A stretch of 32,094 nucleotides of DNA from an uncultured Prevotellaceae bacterium (GTDB lineage: Bacteria; Bacteroidota; Bacteroidia; Bacteroidales; Muribaculaceae): assembly GCA_900319525.1 (NCBI GenBank), contig ONOU01000040.1, positions 1-32,094 of the forward strand. The letters are read 5' to 3'. The position numbers and the translations under genes were made by a program. Positions 1 through 8,706 of the stretch are shown in pieces; within the stretch, counting starts at the first letter, position 1, and every line of letters starts with the position of its first letter. Below the pieces are notes generated by a model. That model saw nothing but the letters and a program-made list of their open reading frames with translations, was not told where the DNA came from and made no database searches.

Positions 1-1576
1 ACGATGTCGCTGGCAGTCTTGACACCATGGTAGGTGTAGTAAACCTGGATACCTATGCGCCAGGTAAAGATGGGCCACTCGCTGTAGTTGGTGCCATAGA
101 AATAAACCACATGATCGGTAACGTCATAGCCATCGGAGTAAATACTGTAGGGTATCTCGGTCATGTCGTCCTCAATGTCATAGTAATAGTCCCAATAATC
201 AAAGGTGTAGATTTGGTCATCATCAAGGAAGATGCTGTAACTCAGCCTAGTAGGATCAAGGGGGTTGCCTTCTGTATCGGTGGTGGGCAAGGTGAAATAG
301 AACTTGCTGGTAGCCCAGTCGTTACCGCAGTCATACCACTCGTCGGCAGTGGGATTAGCAGGAATGATGGGGTTCTCGTCATTGAGAACGGCAACCGTGT
401 TGAACTGCAGCACATTGGCCCACTCGTGATTGTCGGTGTAGATCAGACACGGGCCAGTCGTGTTGCCCCACTCGGGATAGGGAGCCCACACATCGCCCTG
501 GCCATCGAGCAGCGTGATGGTATTGCCCTCGACCTTGTAGCGGATTTCGGTCACATCTCATAGTCCCAGTCAATCTGCTCATACCAGGTGTGGCCCCATA
601 CCAGCAGACCTCCATAGCCGTAGTTGGCCATCCATGAAACGCATTGGCCGGTGGGGATGCTGATGATACCGATCTCCTCGTTATAGGTGCCCTCTACCCA
701 GTTGCCATTGGACAGTGTAGTGATGGGATTCTGGATATAGACCTTGCCTCCTTCGGCAAAGACAACATTCATGACATCTTCAAATTCGGTGATGCCCGTT
801 TCCATGAACTTGTGGTAAATGTAACCGCCCGTGCGGTAATAGGTGAACAGCGTGCCTTCAGGAGTCTCGGAGATCACAGTGGGCACGTCAGTGGGATCAG
901 GGCCATCGGGCTGTGACTGAACCTCGGTGAGCACAGTGTGCATGTCCAGGTCACCCGACCAGCTGTTGATGTCATTCCACTTGCCGGCAAGACCAGTAGC
1001 GATGTAGGCATCATCGCCATAGGCATAGACATCGCCAGCCGAGCCGTTGAGGCTGATGGTATTGCCATCGATGGTGAAAGTGGCTACTTCATAACCGGTA
1101 TCATCGACCTCGATATATTAACCTCCATTGTCGTAATAGTAATAGGTAGTGCCGAAGGTCAGCACCACATAGGCATCATAGTAACTGTCATACTCAAGTT
1201 CTTGTCCTAGGGGCACCGTGATCGTGTTGCCGTCGATGGTACCCTCGACCCATGCGCCGGTCTTATAGCCCGAGATGGGATCCTGCATGTAGATGGTCAC
1301 GCCATCGGGGGCATAGACGATGTTGCACTCACCGCTCTGGGTGGTCGGGGTCACATAGCCGCCATTGCCGTCAAGCGTCTGGCCCGAACGTTTGTAAACT
1401 TTCAACTCGCCCTCGGGTTGGGTGGTAATCATGTTAAGACTGTTACCCCTTGCAATCTTCTCGTTATGAGAAAGGGGACGATGATTCTTGAGGGCACGTT
1501 GGGATTTCACCTGCACACTGGCCGATGAACCAATGGCCAGAATCATTGCTGCTAAAATTAATAAAATCTTTTTCAT
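1..1576 (-). pseudogene. Secreted repeat protein, interrupted by a stop and a frameshift, 5'-complete but cut by the window edge
   Basis: An ATG at 1576 opens a signal peptide (MKKILLILAAMILAIGSSAS) and 152 codons that end in TAA at 1118-1120. The same frame continues directly after this stop (YIEVDDTGYEVATFTIDGN...) down to TGA at 551-553. Removing two bases of the TGTG run at 552-555 joins it to a third frame (DWDYE-M-TEIRYKVEGN) that stays open to base 1. All three pieces are plainly coding and share an internal repeat: an IYMQDPI/VYIQNPI strand, a WVEGT strand, then IDGNTITV-like strands. The repeat occurs near 1220-1330 and again near 660-770. The family is unknown to me; it looks like a secreted beta-rich protein of Bacteroidales. 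One gene broken by two lesions is the simplest reading, though a sequencing or assembly error cannot be excluded for either lesion. Confidence 0.75.
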
Positions 1577-1688
1577 AAATACTTAATTAAAATGAGAAAA
1601 TGGTTACTATTATGTTTATGTTTAGAATTTCACCACAAGGCTTGGCGTTGCAGACATGAGACGGATGACGGCCTCAAGATTTTTATCG

Positions 1689-1719
1689 CAAAATTAAAAA
1701 AGGCCATTCTCTTTGGCAA
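1689..1719 (-). promoter_or_regulatory. Bacteroidota-type promoter for the interrupted repeat gene
   Basis: Read on the minus strand, a -33 TTG (1719-1717), a 20-nt spacer and a -7 box TAATTTTG (1696-1689) match the Bacteroides TTTG/TAnnTTTG pattern. The predicted start site is near 1682, giving a leader of about 105 nt. The box overlaps the T-run of the terminator of the upstream regulator gene, so termination and re-initiation are packed into the same 40 bp. Confidence 0.5.
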
Positions 1720-1729
1720 GAAAATGGTC
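1696..1729 (-). terminator. Intrinsic terminator downstream of the TPR-AraC regulator
   Basis: On the minus strand, GACCATTTTC (1729-1720) pairs with GAGAATGGCC (1711-1702), including wobbles, around an 8-nt loop. An A and then a run of T follow. It lies about 90 nt beyond the stop of the regulator gene at 1817. Confidence 0.65.
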
Positions 1730-1816
1730 AGTGCCTGTGTTCTATTTCATGGAAACAGAACGAAAAACGCTTTATTGATAGACATCTTTCAGTGAAATAA
1801 GCCTTGTGGATCGAAA

Positions 1817-3475
1817 CTATTTTTCTTTGGCCATCTTCATGAAGTCTGATGGAGAAATGCCGGTAATGCGCTTGAATGTAACAGTGAAATTGCTGCGGGA
1901 ATTGAAGCCCAAATTGGCCGCAATGGCCTCGATGGTAAGATGGGCAGACTGATTAGGCTCGTTCAGGATGCGACAGGCCTCACGCACCCGTTGCTCGTTG
2001 AGCACCTGTTTGAAGCTCTTGCCGTAACGTTCATTGACCACCTGTGATACATACTTGTAGTTGCTCCCCACCAGGGTAGCCAGTTGTTGAAGTGAGAAAT
2101 CGGGTTTGCAGATGATGGTGATATCGTCCATCACGTGATTAATGCGTTCAAACAGGCGATCCTTACTTTCCTGGTCAAGTTGGCTTTGATACTTGGGGGC
2201 GGATTCCTCTTGCTTGTCAACCGCGTGCGAAGCTGGTTGGTCAGCGGCTACTTTGACATCCAGCAGTTGCACATTTTTTTCGTAGAGATGCCTGATGTAG
2301 TTACGTTGCTTGATATTGCTGCGCACGAGCAGTAACAACGCTATCAGGATGATAGCAGTAATGAGACACACCATGAGCAGCAACTGATGAGCTCGCTCGT
2401 GCTTGGCCTGAATCTGCTCCACCTGCTCATTGACACGGCGCATCTCTTCCAGGAACCGCGATTTCTCTAACCTCTCGGCATGGCTCTTGTGGATAAACTT
2501 GTCACGCGTCTTGAGGTAAATGTATTCAAACTCATTGGCTTTCGGCTCATTACCCATTGCCTTATAGACTCGGATCATCTCTTGATAGGTGTTGATCAGG
2601 TCGGTATCCAAGCCCTGACTCTGTGCATCGGCCACATTCTGCTCGAGACACGCAATGGCTTCGGTATAGCGATGCAAGGCAGCCAGCACTTCAGCCTGCT
2701 TCATTCGGGCCATGATGATGCACTGCTGGCGGTTAGTCGTCAAGAGCTCGGCCTGTAACGCCATCTGCTTGTAGAATGCCAATGCTTGAGAATATTGCCC
2801 TGCCAGAAAAGCCTCCACGCCTTGGCAAAACATGAGGGTACTCTGCCACATCTCCACGCTCTGGTCGAGTGGCAACTGCTTAAAACGGTCCAATTCAGGC
2901 TTTATCGGCCGAATGCCAGACTTGCTGTCCACCATGGTCAACATATTATAGACACTCGTCACGGCCACGTTCCATTCCTTGACCTTAACAGCCTGATTAA
3001 AAGCGAGCTTTGTATTATCAAGAGCTTCACTCGAGAGCGTTTCCTCACCAAAGAGTTCATCGCGGCTATCCATCAGCGAGGCCAAGTTCATGTAGGCATA
3101 GGCTTTATTGACCTCAAAGCCATATTGTTCAGAGATTTCAAGCGAACGGTTCAAACTCTCATAAGCCTTCTCATAGTCGAAGTAATAAGCGCCATAGATA
3201 TAACCCAGATTATTGAAGGCGCGCGCCACGAGATACACCGAGTCGCGGTTCAGACTCTTATCAGTGACCCGATTTGAGACAATGGTGTAACACACAAGCG
3301 CACTATCGACTTGACACAGATCCTGCAAAAAATGCTGCCCGCGATGCATCAGCTCAGACGTGCTCAGTTTAGTCCAGCGATTGTATTGGTCCACACTGTA
3401 GGGCACGTGAGTTGCCATCGCCACTAGGTAAAGTATTGATGTTAAAAGAATGATATATCTCCGTTTTACATTCAT
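1817..3475 (-). CDS. Membrane-tethered TPR / AraC-type transcriptional regulator
   Basis: 552 aa. An N-terminal hydrophobic stretch (residues 7-22, YIILLTSILYLVAM) is followed by about 300 residues of helical TPR-like repeats (roughly 40-325), a predicted coiled coil (330-360) and one strong transmembrane helix (about 364-384, LLLMVCLITAIILIALLLL). A short basic cytoplasmic linker leads to a C-terminal AraC/XylS helix-turn-helix domain (about 445-548), with the typical LATLVGSNYKYVSQVVNERYG first helix region and the AIAANLGFNSRSNFTVTFKRITGISPSDF second half. This periplasmic TPR plus cytoplasmic AraC architecture is common in Bacteroidota, where such proteins are thought to sense envelope signals. 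The gene lies just downstream of the C10 peptidase gene but is separated by a strong terminator and has its own -7 box, so it is probably a separate transcription unit. Its target genes cannot be read from the sequence. Confidence 0.88.
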   Translation of the reverse strand: MNVKRRYIILLTSILYLVAMATHVPYSVDQYNRWTKLSTSELMHRGQHFLQDLCQVDSALVCYTIVSNRVTDKSLNRDSVYLVARAFNNLGYIYGAYYFDYEKAYESLNRSLEISEQYGFEVNKAYAYMNLASLMDSRDELFGEETLSSEALDNTKLAFNQAVKVKEWNVAVTSVYNMLTMVDSKSGIRPIKPELDRFKQLPLDQSVEMWQSTLMFCQGVEAFLAGQYSQALAFYKQMALQAELLTTNRQQCIIMARMKQAEVLAALHRYTEAIACLEQNVADAQSQGLDTDLINTYQEMIRVYKAMGNEPKANEFEYIYLKTRDKFIHKSHAERLEKSRFLEEMRRVNEQVEQIQAKHERAHQLLLMVCLITAIILIALLLLVRSNIKQRNYIRHLYEKNVQLLDVKVAADQPASHAVDKQEESAPKYQSQLDQESKDRLFERINHVMDDITIICKPDFSLQQLATLVGSNYKYVSQVVNERYGKSFKQVLNEQRVREACRILNEPNQSAHLTIEAIAANLGFNSRSNFTVTFKRITGISPSDFMKMAKEK

Positions 3476-3499
3476 TAATCAGGTCCGCGCCTAAAGATG

Positions 3500-3507
3500 C
3501 AAAGGTA
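3500..3507 (-). promoter_or_regulatory. Probable -7 box of the TPR-AraC regulator
   Basis: TACCTTTG on the minus strand fits TAnnTTTG. No good -33 TTTG is visible at the usual distance. The implied leader is short, under 20 nt before the ATG at 3475. Confidence 0.4.
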
Positions 3508-3540
3508 ATTCTTTTTTGACAACTGGGCCGCATATCCACC

Positions 3541-3576
3541 AACAAAAAGTTGGGACCCATGCAAGATGGACCCCAA
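3541..3576 (-). terminator. Intrinsic terminator of the C10 peptidase gene
   Basis: On the minus strand TTGGGGTCCAT (3576-3566) pairs over its full 11 bp, with two wobbles, with ATGGGTCCCAA (3560-3550) around a 5-nt loop. CTTTTTGTT follows. It lies 33 nt past the peptidase stop codon and upstream of the regulator promoter. Confidence 0.8.
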
Positions 3577-3608
3577 CACAGTTTTTCACACTTTTAAGCG
3601 GACTTCTA

Positions 3609-5987
3609 TCATTTGCCGGTGAGCAGCAGGTCGATGAGTCGGGCCACGTCGGCGATATTGATTTCGCCATCGCCATCAACGTCGGCACAGATCCCGCAAG
3701 CATCGCCAGCCGAGCCCAGCAGCAGGTCGATAAGGGTGGTAACGTCCGAGATGTTCACCACACCGTCGTGATCCACGTCACCGGGCTGATAGCCATGACC
3801 GTTCTCGAACAGGGTCACGCGCTGTGCCTTGCTCCAGTGGCTCATGGCACCATCGGTGTAGAGGGCCTTGACCCTGTAGTAGAAGGTGCCTGCCTCGGTC
3901 AAGTCCTTGACGGTGTACTGCTTGTCGGTGATAGCGGTCACCAGTCGATAGCCGGCATCGCCCTGCTCTTGAGCCTTGAGCGAGTTGAGGTCGTTCACAT
4001 CGCCGGCATAGACCTTGACCATGCTCATGTCGGGCGAGTAAGAGCTATCGGTCGAGGTAATGGTGATCTGGTCACCCGTGCTGGCGGTCACCAGCCAGGT
4101 GTGGGTATTGCCGTAATTGAACTGGTAGCCCACAGCGGCAGTCTGGGTTGATCCCACCGTCAGGTTGCCACTGCCGTAGGAGCCACTGACTGTCGTGATC
4201 TGCACCGAGAATACTTCATTTTCGTAGCCCTCGGGCACTGTATAGGAGATATAGCCATTGCCCCAGCTGTTGCTGATGTAGTAGGCCGAATTGCCCACCT
4301 TGACGCCCTCGCCGCTCCATGGTGCCGTGAGGGTTATATTCTCGTAGCTGCCAGGGAACCCGCTGCCATCGAGAGAGTCGAGCAGCTCGACAAACGGACG
4401 CGAGGACACCTCAAGGGTGTAACTATTGACATTCTTGGCAGGAGTCTCATCGGTCCAGTCGGCACGGAATTGCGTCAGGTTGATGAAGGCCTCGTCGGCA
4501 GGAAGCATCACGGGGGCATAGGTCTCGAGGGTGGCCACACCGTTGATGGTGACAGTCTTATCCTCGGCGCCAGGATTGCTCAGCGTAATGGTGGCGGTGT
4601 GGCTGCCCACGGTCGCAGGGGCATAAGTCACCGTGATGACCTTGCCAGCCTCTTGCTCATCGACAGCGACCGTCGTGGCATCGATTGAGAAGGCTCCGCT
4701 CTCGTCGTTGAGCGACAGCGTGATAGCACTGGTGAGTTCCTGTCCCTTAACTGTGAAGATAGCTGTCGCCGTCTTGTCAACAAGGGCTTCGATGGCGAGT
4801 TTGGAAGGATTCACCTTGATGCCAGGTCCCTGGGCGGGAGGCTGAATGCCCAGGATCATCTGTTGCTCGATATCGAATGTCATTCCGCTACTGGTGAACG
4901 CATTGAGGGCAAAGTCGCCGTTACCGTCACCGCTCCATCCCCAATTCACATGATAGGTGTTGGTCGAGGGATCATAGCCATCCACGTTGAAGGCATGTCC
5001 ACTCCAGCCATACCAGTCGCTGTAATCATAGCCGCAATAGACTACAGGGCGACCCTCATACAGCTCTTGCTGGAGCAGCTCGGCCCACTCGGCGTCATTA
5101 TAATAAACCGCCGTGTCGTTGCCATAATCGTCGGTGCGGGTCTTGAACAGGAGGTTGGCACTCTCCTCGTCATAGCCAAAGAACTTGACTGCCCGCAGGA
5201 TGTCCTCGCCCATGGCGCCACTGCCGCTGGGCGTGTAGTCCATGTGCTCTTCCTGGCCCACATAGCGCATGAGCCAAGCCACGGCATTGGCCTGGGCGGT
5301 GGTATAGGCCCCGGTGTACTTGTCCAGCATGTTGTCCCAGTCAAAGGTGATCGAGGGCAAAGCCTCGATCTGGAAACCGTAACTCTCGTTGGTATAGCCC
5401 TCGACAGGAGGTGTCGGGTCGGTGGGATACTTCCAGTAGTAGAACACCATCGATAATGAGGTGGCCGGGCAACCTGTCAGGCAACGCGAGCCATTGTAGG
5501 TGGGGCACTGGTTGTAGTAGGGGGCGCTCTGATCCCACTCGGCGGTCAACAACGGTTCCACCTTTGCGGCCTTGAGGCTCGGGCTGGTGGCCGGACGGTC
5601 AACGACCAGACCGGGATGAGCCTGGAGGTACTCGATCTGAGTCTTGTAGGTGCCGAGCCAGAACTTCATGTTGTCGGGCATGCGGTTCATGTCCAGCGGA
5701 CGGTCACCGTAGGCAAGGATTTCCTGGGCACGATCGTCGCCAGCGACAATAACAAACCCCCGATTGCTGTTGAAGATGTAATAGACCGGCTGGTCGGCAC
5801 GTGAGGAACTGGCCTCGGCATGCACGAGCTTGACATCGGCAATAGGCGCGCCGTTGAAGCGCTGGCTCGACGACTGGCTGCTCAAGAAACGTTGGGCTGC
5901 CTTCTGAGCCACCGACAGACTGACATCGGCAGCCTGAGCTGGCAAGACTGCCAGCAAGAGAGCGAGAATAAGCAATAGATTCTTCAT
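3609..5987 (-). CDS. Secreted C10-family (streptopain-like) cysteine peptidase with dockerin-like tail
   Basis: 792 aa from the ATG at 5987, chosen because it gives a clean signal peptide (MKNLLLILALLLAVLPAQA); the frame stays open about 100 nt upstream without a signal-like start. The propeptide (about 20-140) holds the SpeB-like GFVIVAGDDRAQEILAYGD segment. The catalytic Cys is in CLTGCPATSLSMVFYYWKYP (Cys about 173). The catalytic His is in WSGHAFNVDGYD (His about 331) and is followed by HVNWGWSGDGNGDF, so both C10 active-site motifs are intact. Ig-like and beta-sandwich domains follow. The last 60 residues form two EF-hand-like dockerin repeats (GDVDHDGVVNISDVTTLID and ADVDGDGEINIADVARLID). 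C10 enzymes of gut and oral Bacteroidota are secreted proteases acting on host or dietary protein; the substrate here is unknown. The dockerin flavour differs from the AVIDIIL type used in the right half of the window. Confidence 0.92.
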   Translation of the reverse strand: MKNLLLILALLLAVLPAQAADVSLSVAQKAAQRFLSSQSSSQRFNGAPIADVKLVHAEASSSRADQPVYYIFNSNRGFVIVAGDDRAQEILAYGDRPLDMNRMPDNMKFWLGTYKTQIEYLQAHPGLVVDRPATSPSLKAAKVEPLLTAEWDQSAPYYNQCPTYNGSRCLTGCPATSLSMVFYYWKYPTDPTPPVEGYTNESYGFQIEALPSITFDWDNMLDKYTGAYTTAQANAVAWLMRYVGQEEHMDYTPSGSGAMGEDILRAVKFFGYDEESANLLFKTRTDDYGNDTAVYYNDAEWAELLQQELYEGRPVVYCGYDYSDWYGWSGHAFNVDGYDPSTNTYHVNWGWSGDGNGDFALNAFTSSGMTFDIEQQMILGIQPPAQGPGIKVNPSKLAIEALVDKTATAIFTVKGQELTSAITLSLNDESGAFSIDATTVAVDEQEAGKVITVTYAPATVGSHTATITLSNPGAEDKTVTINGVATLETYAPVMLPADEAFINLTQFRADWTDETPAKNVNSYTLEVSSRPFVELLDSLDGSGFPGSYENITLTAPWSGEGVKVGNSAYYISNSWGNGYISYTVPEGYENEVFSVQITTVSGSYGSGNLTVGSTQTAAVGYQFNYGNTHTWLVTASTGDQITITSTDSSYSPDMSMVKVYAGDVNDLNSLKAQEQGDAGYRLVTAITDKQYTVKDLTEAGTFYYRVKALYTDGAMSHWSKAQRVTLFENGHGYQPGDVDHDGVVNISDVTTLIDLLLGSAGDACGICADVDGDGEINIADVARLIDLLLTGK

Positions 5988-6086
5988 AAACGCATACATG
6001 TTTTGATAAATATTACATATTATTGTTGTTAACAAATTGAGTTCCTCAAACCTTCCAGGCTCAAATACAATAACAAATTGCGAGCA

Positions 6087-6115
6087 CAAAATTACAAATA
6101 AATATCATTTATCAA
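6087..6115 (-). promoter_or_regulatory. Promoter of the C10 peptidase gene
   Basis: Minus-strand TTG (6115-6113), 18-nt spacer, TAATTTTG (6094-6087). The start site is expected near 6080, giving an AT-rich leader of about 90 nt before the ATG at 5987. Confidence 0.5.
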
Positions 6116-6221
6116 CAATTTTGGTAGTATTTTTATCAATTTGTTTTCCTTTTCCCGCCATGAAGGGTTCAGCAGAAAAAGGTGGGATGAGCCCCATGAA
6201 GGACAAACACAGCGCTATAGC

Positions 6222-6253
6222 AAAAAAATAGCCGCCTGTGTTATGGCGGTTAT
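6222..6253 (-). terminator. Intrinsic terminator of the TonB-domain gene
   Basis: On the minus strand ATAACCGCC (6253-6245) pairs over 9 bp with GGCGGCTAT (6236-6228; one wobble) around an 8-nt loop, followed by seven T. It lies 45 nt past the stop of the TonB-domain gene. Confidence 0.8.
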
Positions 6254-6298
6254 TGATGTGTACCAAGGATGGTTTGTTACATGATCTGTCCTGCTGTG

Positions 6299-6745
6299 CT
6301 AGAGGCGGAAGGCGATGGGCAGCACGACCCTCACGGGAACGGCATGGTTGCCCACCTTACCCACACTCCACTTGGGCATCGCGCCAATGACGCGGATGGC
6401 CTCACGGTTGAGGCTCTCATCGCCAGCGCCGCGAATGACGCGAATATCACTCACCTTGCCGTCGATGCCGACGATGAAGCTGCACAACACACGACCCTGA
6501 ATGCGTTTCTTGTAAGCATAGTAGGGATACTCTCGTGTCTTGTTGATGAAGTTGATCAGACCCCGCTCGCCACCAGGAAATTGAGGCTGGATGTCCACAT
6601 AGTCAAACTCATAGACCTCCATGTAGGACCGTTTGGACTGCGGATTGACAGTAGTGACATGACGCACCTGTGCTACCATGGGCAACACTGCCGCCATTGC
6701 CAACAATGTCAATAAGCCAAAGCGTAATTGTCTGATCATAGGCAT
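6299..6745 (-). CDS. TonB C-terminal-domain protein (energy-transducer-like), short
   Basis: 148 aa. A signal-like or single-anchor hydrophobic N-terminus (IRQLRFGLLTLLAMAAVLPMVAQ) is followed by a short linker and a TonB C-terminal domain: FPGGERGLINFINKTREYPYYAYKKRIQGRVLCSF, then IDGKVSDIRVIRGAGDESLNREAIRVI and MPKWSVG, all typical of the family. The protein lacks the long Pro-rich periplasm-spanning segment of canonical TonB, so it is unlikely to reach ExbB/ExbD and an outer-membrane receptor in the usual way. Similar short, secreted TonB_C proteins are common in Bacteroidota, with unclear roles. An alternative ATG two codons downstream (6739) is equally possible. It has its own strong promoter and terminator and so is monocistronic. 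Confidence 0.8.
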   Translation of the reverse strand: MPMIRQLRFGLLTLLAMAAVLPMVAQVRHVTTVNPQSKRSYMEVYEFDYVDIQPQFPGGERGLINFINKTREYPYYAYKKRIQGRVLCSFIVGIDGKVSDIRVIRGAGDESLNREAIRVIGAMPKWSVGKVGNHAVPVRVVLPIAFRL

Positions 6746-6799
6746 CTTATTTGTATTAAATCAACTGAGATGGTAACGTTCCTGCACCATTTCATGCCA

Positions 6800-6830
6800 C
6801 AAATATAGAGTTACGATTGCAAACATCAAA
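6800..6830 (-). promoter_or_regulatory. Consensus Bacteroidota promoter of the TonB-domain gene
   Basis: Minus-strand TTTG (6830-6827), exactly 19 nt, then TATATTTG (6807-6800): a full match to TTTG-N19-TAnnTTTG. The start site is near 6793, giving a leader of about 50 nt. Confidence 0.75.
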
Positions 6831-6969
6831 ATGATTTAATTTAATTTTGCAAACAATTAGTATTGTTTCAGGCTTTTTGGCTAAAACACGCAGAATTCAA
6901 AAAAAATGTAAATGCCTGCTACCCTACCACTGCATTGCTGGCCATAAACAAGCAGCAAGAAAATTATTT

Positions 6970-6997
6970 GATTTGAATAATTCGATTTGAATAATTC
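6970..6997. repeat. Tandem duplication of a 14-bp AT-rich unit
   Basis: GATTTGAATAATTC occurs twice back to back (6970-6983 and 6984-6997). The second copy overlaps the stop codon of the pseudouridine synthase gene (TGA at 6996-6998). It is probably a recent slippage product at the 3' end of the gene. Confidence 0.8.
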
Positions 6998-8624
6998 AGA
7001 AGGGGCTGGGGCTGGTGAAGGTGAGGAGCTGGCCGGTTGCTGGATGGGCCAGAGTGAGGGTGCTGGCATGGAGCATCAAGCGCGTGGAAGCCACGCCGTA
7101 GAGGCGGTCGCCCACGATGGGGCAGTTCAACCCCTGAGGATGAGAACAGTGGACGCGCAGCTGGTGGGTGCGGCCGGTGAGGGGCGCTAGCGCAACACGC
7201 GTCGTGCCGCCGACGCGTTCCAGCACATGGTAGCGCGTCACGGCAGGCTTGCCGTGCTCGAGGTCCACACGCTGCCGGGGTCTATCGTCAACATCGGGCC
7301 GCAACGGCAAGTCGATAAGGCCAGCGTCCTGCATGACCAGCCCATCCAGCAGAGCGACATATTGCTTCTTGATCGTATGATTCTCAAATTGTTGCTGCAA
7401 TGCCTTGTGAGTCGCCTTGTCCTTAGCAAAAACTATCAATCCCGATGTTTCCTGATCCAGACGGTGCACCACAATGGGACCGACAGCCTCGGGATGGGAC
7501 GCCTGATAGCGCGTGAGCAAACTGTCTTCCAGTGCCTTGCCTGGGACAGTGAGCATTCCGGACGGCTTGTTCAAGACAGTGAGCCACTGGTCATCATAGA
7601 CGACATCCAGCGGTGTTGCGTCCTCCATGGGCTCTTCAAGTGGATTAGTCTCGACATCAAGGCCTTGCAGCATGAAATCGAGGATGGGTTTGCACTTGCT
7701 GCGGCAGGCAGGATAAAAGTGACCGTGATGTCGCACCTCGCCCACGGGTGAAGCGCCCCACCAGAACTCGGCCATGCACACTGGCTGCAACCCGTTGTTG
7801 TAGGCATAATTGAGCAAGCGCGGGGCGCAGCACTCGCCTGCCCCGGCAGGCGGCAAGGCACCCAGCAGCTTGAACACCTCAACCAGATCACGCCGCTCAC
7901 CACGGGCATTGCTCACGACAAAGAGGCGGAAGATGCGCTCCTGCAAGGCCTCGCTCATGGCCTTGCGGCGCGCCTTGAGGGTGTCAACGTGATGTTGAAA
8001 AAGCGCCTTTTCGTCGGCTATAGCCGCCAGCTGTGCTTGATGTCGCTGACGGATGCGCTTGAGCTCCGCTTTCTCAAATCGGCTTTGGTCGAGCAGTTCC
8101 TCATGCTCCTTGTCCGTCAGGTCTCCCATGGCCCTGCGGTTGTCACGCTCCTGCTTGTGACGGGCCATCAGAGCCTTGAAACCGGCCATTTCATCGGCCA
8201 TTTGTTGCCTGGCGCTTTCCTCGCGCTGCAGCAACAGCGCCAGTTCGTGTGACTGTTCCAGGCGTGCCACCTCATGATTGATGGCAGTAATCTGTGCTTC
8301 ACCCTGCTTGAACTCGCCCATCGGATCGAGCAGGTCATAGACGGGCGGCACAAAAAAGTCGTGGTGCACGCTTCCGGCCAGATTACCCGAGAATGCCGCC
8401 AGATAGCCTAGCCTGCCCTCATGGTCCCGCGCCACCAGCACGCCCAACATCTTGCCAGCCCCCATTTCCTCGGCCCAATCGTTTCTTGAAGCCACATAGC
8501 GTTGCACCTGCTCGACTGCCATCAAAGCCAGCGGATGCGGCTCATAACAGAACGGGCATGTGAACCGCTGCGGCAACTTGACAGCCGTCGCCTCACTCTC
8601 CAACCGATGGAACTTCTCAATCAT
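6996..8624 (-). CDS. RluA-family RNA pseudouridine synthase with long N-terminal extension
   Basis: 542 aa from the ATG at 8624 (MIEKFHRL). An in-frame ATG 30 nt upstream (8654) is less likely because a -7 box lies between the two. The C-terminal 200 residues are a complete RluA catalytic domain: VLNKPSGMLTVPG, then the signature HRLDQETSGLIVFAKD with catalytic Asp at about 390, YVALLDG, and RTHQLRVH near the end. The N-terminal 340 residues carry a CPFC motif at the start (FTCPFCYEPHPLAL), a charged coiled coil (about 110-235), and conserved Cys- and Trp-rich patches (AEFWWGASP, CRSKCKPILDF). The enzyme isomerises uridine to pseudouridine in rRNA or tRNA; which site cannot be told from sequence. 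This extended form is seen in Bacteroidota and some other bacteria; the extension may bind RNA or zinc (inference). Confidence 0.88.
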   Translation of the reverse strand: MIEKFHRLESEATAVKLPQRFTCPFCYEPHPLALMAVEQVQRYVASRNDWAEEMGAGKMLGVLVARDHEGRLGYLAAFSGNLAGSVHHDFFVPPVYDLLDPMGEFKQGEAQITAINHEVARLEQSHELALLLQREESARQQMADEMAGFKALMARHKQERDNRRAMGDLTDKEHEELLDQSRFEKAELKRIRQRHQAQLAAIADEKALFQHHVDTLKARRKAMSEALQERIFRLFVVSNARGERRDLVEVFKLLGALPPAGAGECCAPRLLNYAYNNGLQPVCMAEFWWGASPVGEVRHHGHFYPACRSKCKPILDFMLQGLDVETNPLEEPMEDATPLDVVYDDQWLTVLNKPSGMLTVPGKALEDSLLTRYQASHPEAVGPIVVHRLDQETSGLIVFAKDKATHKALQQQFENHTIKKQYVALLDGLVMQDAGLIDLPLRPDVDDRPRQRVDLEHGKPAVTRYHVLERVGGTTRVALAPLTGRTHQLRVHCSHPQGLNCPIVGDRLYGVASTRLMLHASTLTLAHPATGQLLTFTSPSPF

Positions 8625-8629
8625 CCCTG

Positions 8630-8637
8630 CAAAATTA
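8630..8637 (-). promoter_or_regulatory. Possible -7 box of the pseudouridine synthase gene
   Basis: Minus-strand TAATTTTG fits TAnnTTTG, but no -33 TTTG is seen at the right spacing. If used, the mRNA would start almost at the ATG at 8624 (near-leaderless). It lies back to back with the xth promoter in an 80-bp divergent intergenic region. Confidence 0.3.
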
Positions 8638-8647
8638 CAGAATTCAC

Positions 8648-8678
8648 TTTGCATTTCTTGCCTTTTATACTAAATTTG
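8648..8678 (+). promoter_or_regulatory. Consensus Bacteroidota promoter of the xth operon
   Basis: TTTG (8648-8651), exactly 19 nt, TAAATTTG (8671-8678). The start site is expected near 8685, about 20 nt before the xth ATG at 8707. This should drive xth, the AI-2E-family gene and miaA. Confidence 0.75.
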
Positions 8679-8706
8679 CAGATTAAATAATTTAAAAGTC
8701 AAGAAA

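Noticed and set aside
1592-1795. Plus-strand 67-codon open frame in the gap before the regulator gene
   Set aside because: It overlaps the minus-strand terminator and promoter, has no family resemblance and no promoter of its own.
6037-6231. Plus-strand 64-codon open frame upstream of the C10 peptidase
   Set aside because: It covers the peptidase promoter and the TonB-gene terminator, and its composition is that of intergenic DNA.
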